A stretch of DNA of 34,371 bases from Longimicrobium sp. (GCA_036387335.1 DASVTZ010000004.1:1-34371), one strand, 5' to 3'; positions 7,942 through 15,309 are shown, numbered from the stretch's first letter. The notes: a model not told the origin generated them from the letters alone. Translations and numbers: made by a program.

Positions 7942-8117
7942 CTCACGCGGAGACGCGGAGACGCAGAGGAACCACGACTGCAGGGCTCACACAGAGACAC
8001 AGAGACACAGAGAAAAGCAAGTAAGGTTTCTCTGTGGCTTGCGGTTCCCTCTGTGGCCTCTGTGTGAGCTTTTCCTTGTCGTGCCTCTGCGGCTCCGCGT
8101 CTCCGCGTGAGACTTCC
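7942..8117 (+). repeat. Dispersed palindromic repeat, copy 1
   Basis: This is a compound inverted repeat. An outer arm of CTCACGCGGAGACGCGGAG type near 7942 pairs with CTCCGCGTCTCCGCGTGAG near 8092-8111. An inner arm CTCACACAGAGACACAGAG pairs with CTCTGTGGCCTCTGTGTGAG. A related copy in the opposite orientation lies at 33121-33262; both include GGCTCACACAGAGACACAG and end near GAGACTTCC. It sits between two convergent genes. It could be a MITE- or REP-like element or a large terminator. Confidence 0.75.
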
Positions 8118-8135
8118 AGCTTCAGCGTCGGCGGA

Positions 8136-8588
8136 TCACGCAGGCTCCCGCATCGCGTCTCTCGGCAGGTGTAGATCGGCGGTGATCGGCCTCGCGCCGG
8201 GGCGGCCGTGCCGGCGCGGCTCGAGGATGATCTTCACTTCGTATCCCATTGCGTCGGCCATGCGCGTGAGCGTCGCGACCTCGAGGTTCGAGCTCCGCTC
8301 CAGTTCCCGCACGCGTCCGTGACTCACCCCCGCCACCGAAGCGACGTGACGAAGCGACTGGCCCGACTCCTTCCTGGCCCTGGCGATCAGCTCTCCCACG
8401 GAGTCGGCGACGATCGCGTCACTCAACTCCCGCGCGATCTCGGCCGCGGAGTACCCCTCCCCGGCTACAGGGCCGGCGCCGGTTACCACCTCCCCTTCGC
8501 CCAGATCGGCCAGGAGCGCCATGAACTCGTCATCAGGCGGCTCCGTGAGTCGGGACGCGTTCTGGACTTCCTTCTTGGTCTTCTTCAT
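8136..8588 (-). CDS. Xre-family helix-turn-helix regulator, antitoxin-like
   Basis: A 150-aa protein. Residues about 60-125 form a Cro/CI-type HTH (LRHVASVAGVSHGRVRELER) followed by LTRMADAMGYEVKIIL, the ending typical of HigA-like antitoxins. The N-terminus is Lys-rich, then acidic. GGAGG lies 6 bases before the ATG. The frame stays open for about 50 more codons upstream without a standard start, and that stretch looks protein-like (GIPVLPEAEAS). No toxin gene is visible next to it, so it may be an orphan or the remnant of a toxin-antitoxin pair. It is probably autoregulated through the direct repeats at 8743-8782. Confidence 0.8.
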   Translation of the reverse strand: MKKTKKEVQNASRLTEPPDDEFMALLADLGEGEVVTGAGPVAGEGYSAAEIARELSDAIVADSVGELIARARKESGQSLRHVASVAGVSHGRVRELERSSNLEVATLTRMADAMGYEVKIILEPRRHGRPGARPITADLHLPRDAMREPA

Positions 8589-8738
8589 CGATGCCTCCGC
8601 TTCTGGGAGAACTGGTATCCCATTTTTGTGAGCAACCGCGACACGAGCCGTGAGCTTCAGCTTCTCCAGATCCGCGGCTTCATCGAGTGCCTGGCTTGCA
8701 GGTTCTCCGGAAGCCGGGCCGGGTAAATGCGCACGAAT

Positions 8739-8782
8739 AGGCTACCCTATACAGTAACGAGGTGTCAACTGTACCCTATACA
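8739..8782 (-). promoter_or_regulatory. Promoter and twin operator of the Xre gene
   Basis: On the minus strand TTGACA (8768-8763) and TAGCCT (8744-8739) are separated by 18 bp. Two identical 11-bp copies of TACCCTATACA (8743-8753 and 8772-8782, plus-strand reading) begin 29 bp apart, roughly three helical turns. They bracket the -35 and overlap the -10, as expected for autorepressor binding. The rest of 8589-8912 holds no gene I can support; a TAGATT at 8866-8871 could be the -10 of the DUF305 gene. Confidence 0.55.
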
Positions 8783-8912
8783 CCGGTTTCATGCGCTATC
8801 GGGACTCCGCACGCCGATGACCGGCTCGTGGTGCGTCGCACCTCGCGGGGCGGGCTTGCCGCGTCTAGATTACGCGGAACCGCACATTACGGAGCACCCG
8901 AATGGCAGGAGT

Positions 8913-9536
8913 ATGCCTGTGCTGAGGCTGGGGATGGTTGTCGCGTGTATCGTTGCGGCAGGGTGTGCATCGCGCTCGCAGACCGTCGCTACGCCGCAGG
9001 GGGTGGCGGAGCCGGCGGCGCACCACCACATGCCGGATCTGCCGGCGACGGCGGGGCCGGGATTTACCGCGGCGGACGTGCGCTTCATGCAGCACATGAT
9101 CGGGCACCACGCGCAGGCCGTGCGGATGGCCGCGCTGGCGCCGAGCAACGGCGCGTCGGATGGCGTGGTGCGGCTCGCCAGGAAGATCGGCATCTCGCAG
9201 CGCGACGAGATCGTGATGATGAAGAACTGGCTCGCCGAGCGGCGGCAGGAGGTGCCCGACGAGGCGCACGCCCAGCACGCCATGATGATGCCCGGGATGC
9301 TGACCGACGAGCAGTTCGCGCAGCTCGGCGCGGCGCGGGGCCGCGAGTTCGACAGGCTCTTCCTCACCCTCATGACCCGCCATCACGAGGGTGCGCTGCA
9401 GATGGTGCGGGAGCTGTTCAGGACCCCGGGCGCGGGCCAGGAGCCGGACATCTTCCGCTTCGCCACCGACGTCGACGCGGACCAGCGCGACGAGCTCGTG
9501 GTGATGGAGCGGCTCCTCCACGCTCTTCCGGATTGA
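8913..9536 (+). CDS. DUF305 domain lipoprotein
   Basis: A 207-aa protein with a lipoprotein signal (hydrophobic core then VAAGC, Cys18). The DUF305 fold, a ferritin-like four-helix bundle, shows its paired His/Met motifs: FMQHMIGHHAQAVRMA and TRHHEGALQMVRELF, plus a Met/His stretch QHAMMMPG. Members are envelope proteins often found near metal-handling genes; the exact activity is not established. The ATG at 8913 has AGGAG only one base away. The GTG at 8919 (two codons in) has a better 7-base spacing and may be the true start. It is followed by the LVIVD gene 36 bases downstream. Confidence 0.85.
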   Translation: MPVLRLGMVVACIVAAGCASRSQTVATPQGVAEPAAHHHMPDLPATAGPGFTAADVRFMQHMIGHHAQAVRMAALAPSNGASDGVVRLARKIGISQRDEIVMMKNWLAERRQEVPDEAHAQHAMMMPGMLTDEQFAQLGAARGREFDRLFLTLMTRHHEGALQMVRELFRTPGAGQEPDIFRFATDVDADQRDELVVMERLLHALPD

Positions 9537-9572
9537 CCGCCGGACGTATTTCCACCCTCCTCTGAGAGACCG

Positions 9573-11345
9573 ATGAGAGATCGCGTTCGCACCCACAGGG
9601 CCGCCGCAGTGCTGGCCATCGCCGCGGCGGTGCAGCTCGCCACGCCCGCCCTCGCGCAGCAGGACACCATTCCCACGGTGAACGATCCGCGCGCGACGCT
9701 GCGGGCGGGCACCGGGAACACGGCCGGCATCGCCGCGAAGGGGATGCGGCTCGTCTCCTACACGCCGAAGCCGGCGCAGCTCGACTCGGCGCGCGGGCTC
9801 GCCTACATCAACTCGGACATCGCCTTCCGCGGGACCACGGTCTACCAGGGCAACTTCAGCGGCTTCAGCATCTGGAACGTCGCCAACCCGGCGCGTCCGG
9901 TGCAGCTCAGCACGGTGGTCTGCGCCACGGACCAGGCCGATCCATCGGTCTACGGCAACCTGCTCTTCATCTCCGCCGAATCGCCGCGCTCGCGCACCGA
10001 CTGCGGGATGCAGGGGGTGCAGGACGGCAAGGACCGCATGCGCGGCGTGCGCATCTACGACGTGAGCAACCCGCGCGCTCCGCGGCTGATCAAGAACGTG
10101 CAGACGTGCCGCGGCTCGCATACGCACACCATCGTGCCGCACCCCACCGACCCCACCGTGATCTACATCTACGTCGGCGGGTCGTCCAGCGTGCGCGACG
10201 CGGCCGAGGTGCCGGAGCTCGCGTGCTCCACGGGCTCGGTGGCCGAGAATCCGAACACGGCGGACTACCGGGTGGACATCATCCGCGTGCCGCTGCGTAA
10301 CCCCGAGCAGGCGGCGGTCTCCGGCTACGCGCGCATCTTCCAGGGGCTGCCGCGCCCGGCGGGCCGTGGCGGCGTGGCGCTGAGCGACACCGCGACGGGC
10401 CGCGCCGCGTCGGGGCCGTCGGGGTGCCACGACCTGACGTCGTACCCGGCCTTCCACCTGGTCGCCGGGTCGTGCGGCAGCTTCGGCATCCTGCTGGACG
10501 TGCGGAACCCGGAGCGGCCGGTGGTCACGGACGCCAAGTCGGACCTCAACTTCTCTCTGTGGCACACCGCCGTCTTCAGCAACGACGCCAGGCGCGTCGT
10601 GTTCACCGACGAGTGGGGCGGGGGCACGGCGCCACGCTGCCGCGCCACGGACCCGTTCCGGCTCGGCGGCAACACGGTGCTGAGCATCGCTGGCGGCAAG
10701 ATGACGCAGCACGGCTACTTCAAGCTGCCGGCCGCGCAGACGAACACGGAGAACTGCGTGTCGCACAACGGCGGGCTGGTTCCGGTGCCGGGCCGCGACA
10801 TCATGGTGCAGGGGTGGTACCAGGGCGGGGTGAACGTCTTCGACTTCACCGATCCGACCCGCCCCATGGAGATCGCCTACTTCGACCGCGGGCCGGTGAA
10901 CGCGGAGACGCTGGTGATGGGCGGCTCGTGGGGCGCGTACTACTGGAACGGCTACGTCTACTCGAGCGAGCTGTCGCGCGGGCTGGACATCCTGGAGCTG
11001 CTGCCGAGCGACCAGCTCTCGCGCAACGAGCTGGAGGCGGCCAAGCTCGCGCGGATGGAGGAGTACAATCCGCAGATGCAGCCGCGGATCACCTGGCCGG
11101 CCGCCTTCCCGGTCGTCCGCTCGTACCTCGACCAGCTCGTGCGCAACCGGGGGCTCGCCCCGGCGCGGACCACCTCCATCGCCTCCGCGCTCACGCGCGC
11201 CGAGCGTGTGCGCGGCGCCGTCCGCCGCAACCAGCTAAACGTGCTCGCCGCGCAGCTCGAACGGGACGCGCGTGGGGCGGCGGACGCCCCGCGCGTCACC
11301 GCCATGGCGGCGGCGGTGCGCGACCTGGCCCGCGCGGCGCGGTAG
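9573..11345 (+). CDS. Secreted LVIVD-repeat beta-propeller-like protein
   Basis: A 590-aa protein with a Sec signal (cleavage near LAQQD, about residue 29). The body is a series of beta units of the LVIVD type: FSIWNVANPARPVQLST, VRIYDVSNPRAPRLIKNV, ILLDVRNPERPVVTDA and VNVFDFTDPTRPMEIAYFD. These units build a surface beta-propeller. Several His/Cys motifs (CRGSHTHTIVPH, CVSHNGG) and paired Cys suggest metal binding or disulfides in the periplasm. The last 90 residues are helical and Arg/Ala-rich. It probably shares a transcript with the DUF305 gene, since both are exported and only 36 bases apart. Function is unknown. Confidence 0.8.
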   Translation: MRDRVRTHRAAAVLAIAAAVQLATPALAQQDTIPTVNDPRATLRAGTGNTAGIAAKGMRLVSYTPKPAQLDSARGLAYINSDIAFRGTTVYQGNFSGFSIWNVANPARPVQLSTVVCATDQADPSVYGNLLFISAESPRSRTDCGMQGVQDGKDRMRGVRIYDVSNPRAPRLIKNVQTCRGSHTHTIVPHPTDPTVIYIYVGGSSSVRDAAEVPELACSTGSVAENPNTADYRVDIIRVPLRNPEQAAVSGYARIFQGLPRPAGRGGVALSDTATGRAASGPSGCHDLTSYPAFHLVAGSCGSFGILLDVRNPERPVVTDAKSDLNFSLWHTAVFSNDARRVVFTDEWGGGTAPRCRATDPFRLGGNTVLSIAGGKMTQHGYFKLPAAQTNTENCVSHNGGLVPVPGRDIMVQGWYQGGVNVFDFTDPTRPMEIAYFDRGPVNAETLVMGGSWGAYYWNGYVYSSELSRGLDILELLPSDQLSRNELEAAKLARMEEYNPQMQPRITWPAAFPVVRSYLDQLVRNRGLAPARTTSIASALTRAERVRGAVRRNQLNVLAAQLERDARGAADAPRVTAMAAAVRDLARAAR

Positions 11346-11422
11346 AGGTGCGCGTGCGCGCCGTGAAGACGGGGTGACGGGGTGACGGGCGTCCGGCCGA
11401 GCCCCTCCATGCCCGACGAAAA

Positions 11423-11452
11423 GCGGGGGCCGGATCGTCATCCGGCCCCCGC
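11423..11452. terminator. Strong hairpin after the LVIVD gene
   Basis: A 13-bp perfect stem (GCGGGGGCCGGAT, loop CGTC, exact complement), 77 bases after the stop codon. No T-run follows, so termination would depend on stem strength. Confidence 0.55.
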
Positions 11453-11502
11453 GGCCGTTCGGGGGTGAGTCACAGCTGCCACGTACGTCTGATGTCCCGA
11501 TA

Positions 11503-11537
11503 GAAGCGGGGCAGCGCAACCAGCGCTGCCCCGCTTC
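11503..11537. terminator. Second strong hairpin in tandem
   Basis: A 15-bp perfect stem (GAAGCGGGGCAGCGC at 11503-11517, loop AACCA, complement at 11523-11537), only 50 bases after the first hairpin. Between this and the next gene lies the promoter at 11665-11693. No coding region is supported in 11346-11787. Confidence 0.55.
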
Positions 11538-11664
11538 GACGTGCGGAAGTGGACGAACGTGACGTTTGCGGCGCAAGGAAGTTATTGAAACACATCGTCT
11601 TGACGCGAAGCGGGCGTTGCCCGGAATCATCTTGCGCGACGCTGCGAGGGGGTGAAAAAAAGGC

Positions 11665-11693
11665 TGGGCAAAACGCTCCGATGATGCTATCGT
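11665..11693 (+). promoter_or_regulatory. Promoter of beta-helix gene 1, conserved block
   Basis: TGGGCA (11665-11670), a 17-bp spacer and TATCGT (11688-11693) preceded by TG (extended -10). A 43-bp block at 11668-11710 recurs without a mismatch upstream of the third paralogue (13886-13928), and similarity continues into the leader. A further CGTCTTGACGC box lies about 75 bases upstream in both. Conservation outside coding sequence supports a regulatory role. Confidence 0.55.
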
Positions 11694-11787
11694 ACGCACC
11701 GCGTTACCCCCGGTGACGCGTTCCCGCCGCAGTTCTGTTCCCGCTGTTCCTCTATCCCCACCGTTCCAACCCACACAGGAGTTCTGT

Positions 11788-12639
11788 ATGATCAAGCGTG
11801 TACTCGCGTCCGCACTGTGCCTCGGCGCCATGGCCATGGCCGCCCCCTCGCACGCCTCCGCGCAGGCGACCCGTACCTGGGTCTCGGGCGTGGGCGACGA
11901 CGTGAATCCCTGCTCGCGCACCGCCCCGTGCAAGACGTTCGCGGGCGCCATCTCCAAGACCGCCGCCGGCGGCGAGATCGACTGCCTGGACCCGGGCGGC
12001 TTCGGCGGGGTGACCATCACCAAGTCCATCACCATCGACTGCAACGGCGTGGTCGGCAGTGCCCTCTTCGCGGGTGCCACCAGCGGCATCAGCGTCAACG
12101 GCACCGACATCGTCGTCGTCCTCCGCAACCTGCAGGTCAACGGCGCGGGCACGGGGCAGGTCGGAATCCGGTTCGTCAACGGGAAGCGGCTCGTCATCGA
12201 GAACGTCCTCGTGTCCCAGGCCTCGCAGACGGGGATCCTGGTCAACTCGATGGCCGGCTCGGGCCACGTGGTGATCAACAACTCGCAAATCATCAACGGC
12301 ACCAACGACGGGATCCGGGTGAGCTACGGCGTCACCTCGATCAACAACTCGACGATCGCCGGCAACAGCATCTTCGCGCTGATCGCCGAGAACGGCGGGG
12401 TGATCAACGCCAACAACAACATGATCACCTACAACGGCATCGCGGTGCAGGCCGGCAACGGCGGCGCGGGCCAGAGCGGCTCGTTCGTGAACGTCTCCAA
12501 CAACGGCGTGCACGGGAACCTCACCGCCTTCGTGTGCGCGGGCGGGTTCGTGGCGTCGGACGGCAGCAACCGGCTGTCGAACAACGCCGGCGGCGGCGCG
12601 GCGCCCTGCACGCCGAACGCCACCATCACCAAGCAGTAG
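11788..12639 (+). CDS. Secreted right-handed beta-helix protein, paralogue 1
   Basis: A 283-aa protein with a signal peptide ending at about ASA-QA (residue 28). The mature part begins TRTWVSGVGDDVNPCSRTAPCKTFAGAI, the DUF1565/choice-of-anchor-Q style opening that precedes a parallel beta-helix, and continues with short Asn-rich coils (INNSQIING, INNSTIAGNS, INANNNMITYNGIAV). It ends with Cys pairs (FVCAGGF, APCTPN). AGGAG lies 6 bases before the ATG. No catalytic residues of a pectate lyase are evident, so it could be a surface or matrix protein. It is the first of three tandem copies; a 17-bp stem follows it. Confidence 0.8.
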   Translation: MIKRVLASALCLGAMAMAAPSHASAQATRTWVSGVGDDVNPCSRTAPCKTFAGAISKTAAGGEIDCLDPGGFGGVTITKSITIDCNGVVGSALFAGATSGISVNGTDIVVVLRNLQVNGAGTGQVGIRFVNGKRLVIENVLVSQASQTGILVNSMAGSGHVVINNSQIINGTNDGIRVSYGVTSINNSTIAGNSIFALIAENGGVINANNNMITYNGIAVQAGNGGAGQSGSFVNVSNNGVHGNLTAFVCAGGFVASDGSNRLSNNAGGGAAPCTPNATITKQ

Positions 12640-12646
12640 CCGCACC

Positions 12647-12685
12647 TTCCTCTCCGCGCCGCCACGCCGGCGGCGCGGAGAGGAA
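12647..12685. terminator. 17-bp stem hairpin between beta-helix genes 1 and 2
   Basis: TTCCTCTCCGCGCCGCC at 12647-12663 pairs perfectly with 12669-12685 around a 5-base loop, 8 bases after the stop of gene 1. The same arm sequence, with a bulged base, reappears after gene 2 (13639-13675), showing that the terminator was duplicated with the gene. Confidence 0.65.
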
Positions 12686-12777
12686 TCGCATCACACCGAG
12701 GCGCACTGGGGAAATCCCGTGACGCGCCCCCCCGCTGTTCGGCTCCGCCCCCGCCCCTTCCACAGAGAGGAACCCGT

Positions 12778-13626
12778 ATGATCAAGCGCATCCTGGCGAT
12801 CGCACTTTGTCTCGGCGCCGCCGCCACGGCCGCTCCTTCGAACGCCTCCGCGCAGGCGACCCGCACCTGGGTCTCGGGCGTGGGCGACGACGTGAATCCC
12901 TGCTCGCGCACGGCGCCGTGCAAGACGTTCGCGGGCGCCATCTCCAAGACCGCCGCCGGCGGCGAGATCGACTGCCTGGACCCGGGCGGCTTCGGCGCGA
13001 TCACGATCACCAAGTCCATCACCATCGACTGCAACGGAGTGATCGGCGGCGTCCTGTACTCGGCCGGCAGCGGCGTCACCGTCAACGGCACGGACATCGT
13101 CGTCACGCTCCGCAACATCCAGATCAACGGCCTGGGAACCGGCACCAACGGGGTCCGCTTCTTCAATGGGAAGCGCGTCATCCTCGAGAACGTCTTCATC
13201 ACCGGGAACGCCACGGCGGGGGTCGTGGTGAATTCGATGGCCGGCTCCGGCCACCTGGTGATCAACAACTCGGAGATCGTCAACGGCACCAACGACGGAA
13301 TCCGGGTGAGCTACGGCGTCACCTCGGTCAACAACTCGACGATCGCCGGCAACAGCATCTTCGCGCTGATCGCCGAGAACGGCGGGGTGATCAACGCCAA
13401 CAACAACATGATCACCTACAACGGCATCGCGGTGCAGGCCGGCAACGGCGGCGCGGGCCAGAGCGGGTCGTTCGTGAACGTCTCCAACAACGGCGTGCAC
13501 GGAAACCTCACCGCCTTCGTGTGCGCGGGCGGGTTCGTGGCGTCGGATGGCAGCAACCGGCTGTCGAACAACGCCGGCGGCGGCGCGGCGCCCTGCACGC
13601 CGAACGCCACCATCACCAAGCAGTAG
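12778..13626 (+). CDS. Secreted right-handed beta-helix protein, paralogue 2
   Basis: A 282-aa protein with the same signal peptide, Cys-containing opening and beta-helix coils as paralogue 1. Its last third is nearly base-for-base identical to gene 1: from about 13330 to the stop only three differences are visible against 12345-12639. The centre (GGVLYSAGSGVTVNG, GLGTGTNGVRFFNGK, FITGNATAGVVVNS) is clearly different. GAGAGGA lies 6 bases before the ATG. It lacks the promoter block found before genes 1 and 3, retaining only part of the leader. It may therefore depend on readthrough past the 12647 hairpin or on an unseen promoter. Confidence 0.8.
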   Translation: MIKRILAIALCLGAAATAAPSNASAQATRTWVSGVGDDVNPCSRTAPCKTFAGAISKTAAGGEIDCLDPGGFGAITITKSITIDCNGVIGGVLYSAGSGVTVNGTDIVVTLRNIQINGLGTGTNGVRFFNGKRVILENVFITGNATAGVVVNSMAGSGHLVINNSEIVNGTNDGIRVSYGVTSVNNSTIAGNSIFALIAENGGVINANNNMITYNGIAVQAGNGGAGQSGSFVNVSNNGVHGNLTAFVCAGGFVASDGSNRLSNNAGGGAAPCTPNATITKQ

Positions 13627-13638
13627 CAGCCGCGCGGC

Positions 13639-13731
13639 TTCCTCTCCGCGCCGCCGGGACGGGGCGCGGGAGGAACGCATCACGTGGAGCACGGACGAAG
13701 CGGGAGGACCTCCACAGGGGGGCCTCCCGCT
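13639..13731 (+). terminator. Two successive hairpins after beta-helix gene 2
   Basis: The first (13639-13675) is an imperfect copy of the 12647 stem with one bulged T. The second pairs AGCGGGAGG (13699-13707) with CCTCCCGCT (13723-13731) and is followed by CTTTCC. Together they should end transcription of gene 2. Confidence 0.55.
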
Positions 13732-13882
13732 CTTTCCGTGTCTCCGTCTGACGTTGCCGCCGGCCGGTCGGGGTCGTGGCGGGGCGGAGGACCGGCGCGC
13801 CGGGGAAGCTCATGGGCCGCTTCGTCTTGACGCAAACCGGGCGCATGCGGCGCGAGCCCCCGGCCCGCTGAAGGTCGGGGAC

Positions 13883-13911
13883 TGTGCAAAACGCTCCGAT
13901 GATGCTATCGT
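13883..13911 (+). promoter_or_regulatory. Promoter of beta-helix gene 3, conserved block
   Basis: TGTGCA (13883-13888), 17-bp spacer, TATCGT (13906-13911) with the extended TG. It lies inside the 43-bp block shared with 11668-11710, and the following leader (GTGACGC.TTCCCGCCGCAGTT) is also shared. Confidence 0.55.
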
Positions 13912-14007
13912 ACGCACCGCGTTACCCCGCGTGACGCATTCCCGCCGCAGTTTCGTTCCCGCTCTTCCCGTTCCTGTCGACCAATCCGCACCCACAGAGG
14001 AGTTCTC

Positions 14008-14856
14008 ATGATCAAGCGTGCACTGGCTTTCGCGACGTGCCTCGTCGCCGTGGCCTTCGCTGCCCCTTCGGCCGTTTCCGCGCAGGCGACCCGCACCTGG
14101 GTCTCGGGCGTGGGCGACGACGTGAATCCCTGCTCGCGCACCGCCCCGTGCAAGACGTTCGCGGGCGCCATCTCCAAGACCGCGGCCGGCGGCGAGATCG
14201 ACTGCCTGGACCCGGGCGGCTTCGGCGCCGTGACCATCACCAAGTCCATCACTATCGACTGCAACGGGGTGACCGGCGGCTCCCTCTTCGCGGGTGCCAC
14301 CAGCGGCATCAGCGTGAACGGCACGGACATCGTGGTGGTGCTCCGCAACCTGCAGATCAACGGCGCGGGGACGGGGCAGGTTGGCGTCCGCTTCGTGAAC
14401 GGCAAGCGCGTCATCATGGAGAACGTCCTGGTTGCCCAGGCCTCGGTGGCCGGGGTGCTGGTGAGCTCGATGGCCGGCTCCGGGCACCTGGTGATCAACA
14501 ACTCGCAGATCCTCAACAACTACGACGGGCTCCGCGTCGGCTACGGCATCACGTCGATCAGCAACTCGACCATCGCCGGCAACCAGATCTTCGCGCTGAT
14601 CGCCGAGAACAGCGGCGTCATCAACGCCCACGACAACCTGATCGCCAGCAACGGGATCGCGGTGCAGGCCGGCAACGGCGGGGCGGGGCAGGCCAGCGCG
14701 ACGGTGAACATCTCCAGCAACGGCGTCAACGGAAACCTCACCGGCTTCGTGTGCGCCGGCGGGATCGTGGCCTCGGACGGCACCAACCGGAAGTCGAACA
14801 ACTCGGGCGGCGGCGCGGTGCCCTGCTCGCCGAACGGCGTCATCACCAAGCAGTAG
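14008..14856 (+). CDS. Secreted right-handed beta-helix protein, paralogue 3
   Basis: A 282-aa protein. The signal peptide, opening (WVSGVGDDVNPCSRTAPC) and central coils (LFAGATSGISVNGTDIVVVL, GAGTGQVGVRFVNGK) match paralogue 1 closely. The C-terminal third (NNYDGLRVGYGITSISNS, INAHDNLIASNG, GQASATVNISSNG) has drifted from both others. GAGGAG precedes the ATG by about 5 bases. It has its own copy of the conserved promoter and a strong terminator. As with its paralogues the fold is recognised but no enzyme activity is. Confidence 0.8.
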   Translation: MIKRALAFATCLVAVAFAAPSAVSAQATRTWVSGVGDDVNPCSRTAPCKTFAGAISKTAAGGEIDCLDPGGFGAVTITKSITIDCNGVTGGSLFAGATSGISVNGTDIVVVLRNLQINGAGTGQVGVRFVNGKRVIMENVLVAQASVAGVLVSSMAGSGHLVINNSQILNNYDGLRVGYGITSISNSTIAGNQIFALIAENSGVINAHDNLIASNGIAVQAGNGGAGQASATVNISSNGVNGNLTGFVCAGGIVASDGTNRKSNNSGGGAVPCSPNGVITKQ

Positions 14857-14900
14857 CCGCAACCGCGCCTCACACGGAGGCACAGAGGGAAACGACGAGG

Positions 14901-14929
14901 GGAGGAGGATCGGCGAGCGATCCTCCTCC
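14901..14929 (+). terminator. Terminator after beta-helix gene 3
   Basis: A 12-bp perfect stem (GGAGGAGGATCG, loop GCGAG, complement) followed by TCTTCCGGTTT. The flanks also carry a short CACACGGAGGCACAGAG segment resembling the dispersed palindromic repeat. Confidence 0.65.
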
Positions 14930-14961
14930 TCTTCCGGTTTCCTCCGTTTGCCCGGCGGGGG

Positions 14962-14991
14962 TTGACCCTCCGGAGCGCACCCGGTTACTTT
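14962..14991 (+). promoter_or_regulatory. Promoter of the small membrane protein gene, leaderless type
   Basis: TTGACC (14962-14967) and TTACTT (14985-14990; in the TAnnnT register, TACTTT 14986-14991) are 17-18 bp apart. The -10 ends only 6-7 bases before the ATG at 14998, so the expected transcription start coincides with the start codon. No Shine-Dalgarno sequence is present. Confidence 0.5.
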
Positions 14992-14997
14992 CTCCGC

Positions 14998-15234
14998 ATG
15001 CCGAGACCTACTCCAGCACCCAGCACGCGCACGCCCGCCCGCATCCCGGCGCCGCCCCCGAGCGACACGGAAAGCTCGTTGCGCTTCTCCGTTCCCAATC
15101 TGGCGCTGATCGCCGCCGGGCTGGCCGCCATCGTCCTGGGGTACGTGCTCCTGGCCGGCGGCTCCACGGTGGGGGCTCCGCTCCTGCTGGTGCTCGGCTA
15201 CGCCGTGCTCATCCCGCTCGGCATCATCTGGTAG
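14998..15234 (+). CDS. Small two-helix membrane protein, DUF3098-like
   Basis: A 78-aa protein. A Pro/Thr/Arg-rich cytoplasmic N-terminus (1-30) is followed by two hydrophobic helices (about 33-52 NLALIAAGLAAIVLGYVLL and 58-77 APLLLVLGYAVLIPLGIIW) joined by GGSTVG. The pattern N-x-A-L-I, then G-Y-x-L-L-A-G-G, then a Gly-containing second helix resembles DUF3098 proteins; this assignment is from memory. An upstream in-frame start at 14962 lies inside the promoter and is unlikely. The stop codon is one base from tRNA-Val, so the two are probably on one transcript cut by RNase P. Confidence 0.65.
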   Translation: MPRPTPAPSTRTPARIPAPPPSDTESSLRFSVPNLALIAAGLAAIVLGYVLLAGGSTVGAPLLLVLGYAVLIPLGIIW

Positions 15235-15235
15235 A

Positions 15236-15309
15236 GGGCGCTTAGCTCAGCTGGTTAGAGCACCTGTCTTACACACAGGGGGTCGGGGGTTCGAATCCCT
15301 CAGCGCCCA
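15236..15309 (+). tRNA. tRNA-Val (anticodon TAC)
   Basis: A full 74-nt cloverleaf. The acceptor GGGCGCT/AGCGCCC is perfect, the D arm is GCTC...GAGC, the anticodon stem CCTGT/ACAGG with loop CTTACAC has TAC at 15270-15272, and the T arm is GGGGG-TTCGAAT-CCCTC with one G-T pair. Discriminator A is at 15309; CCA is not encoded. It starts one base after the preceding stop codon. No duplicate of its 3' end is seen in the window, so there is no sign that it serves as an integration site here. Confidence 0.96.

Noticed and set aside
7942-8117. Possible CRISPR or short tandem array because of repeated GGAGACGC and CACAGAGA units
   Set aside because: The units are contiguous without spacers and form complementary arms of a hairpin, so a palindromic repeat explains them.
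8865-10766. 633-codon open frame on the minus strand
   Set aside because: It is antisense to the DUF305 and LVIVD genes. Its content is Arg/His/Ala-rich without any fold, as expected from the complement of GC3-rich codons.
12778-13626. Pectate-lyase or glycosidase function for the beta-helix proteins
   Set aside because: The fold is suggested by the Asn-rich coils, but no catalytic or calcium-binding motif is evident, so no enzyme name is given.
15236-15309. tRNA-Val as an integration site for the following genes
   Set aside because: No second copy of the tRNA 3' end and no integrase were found in the window, so nothing supports it.
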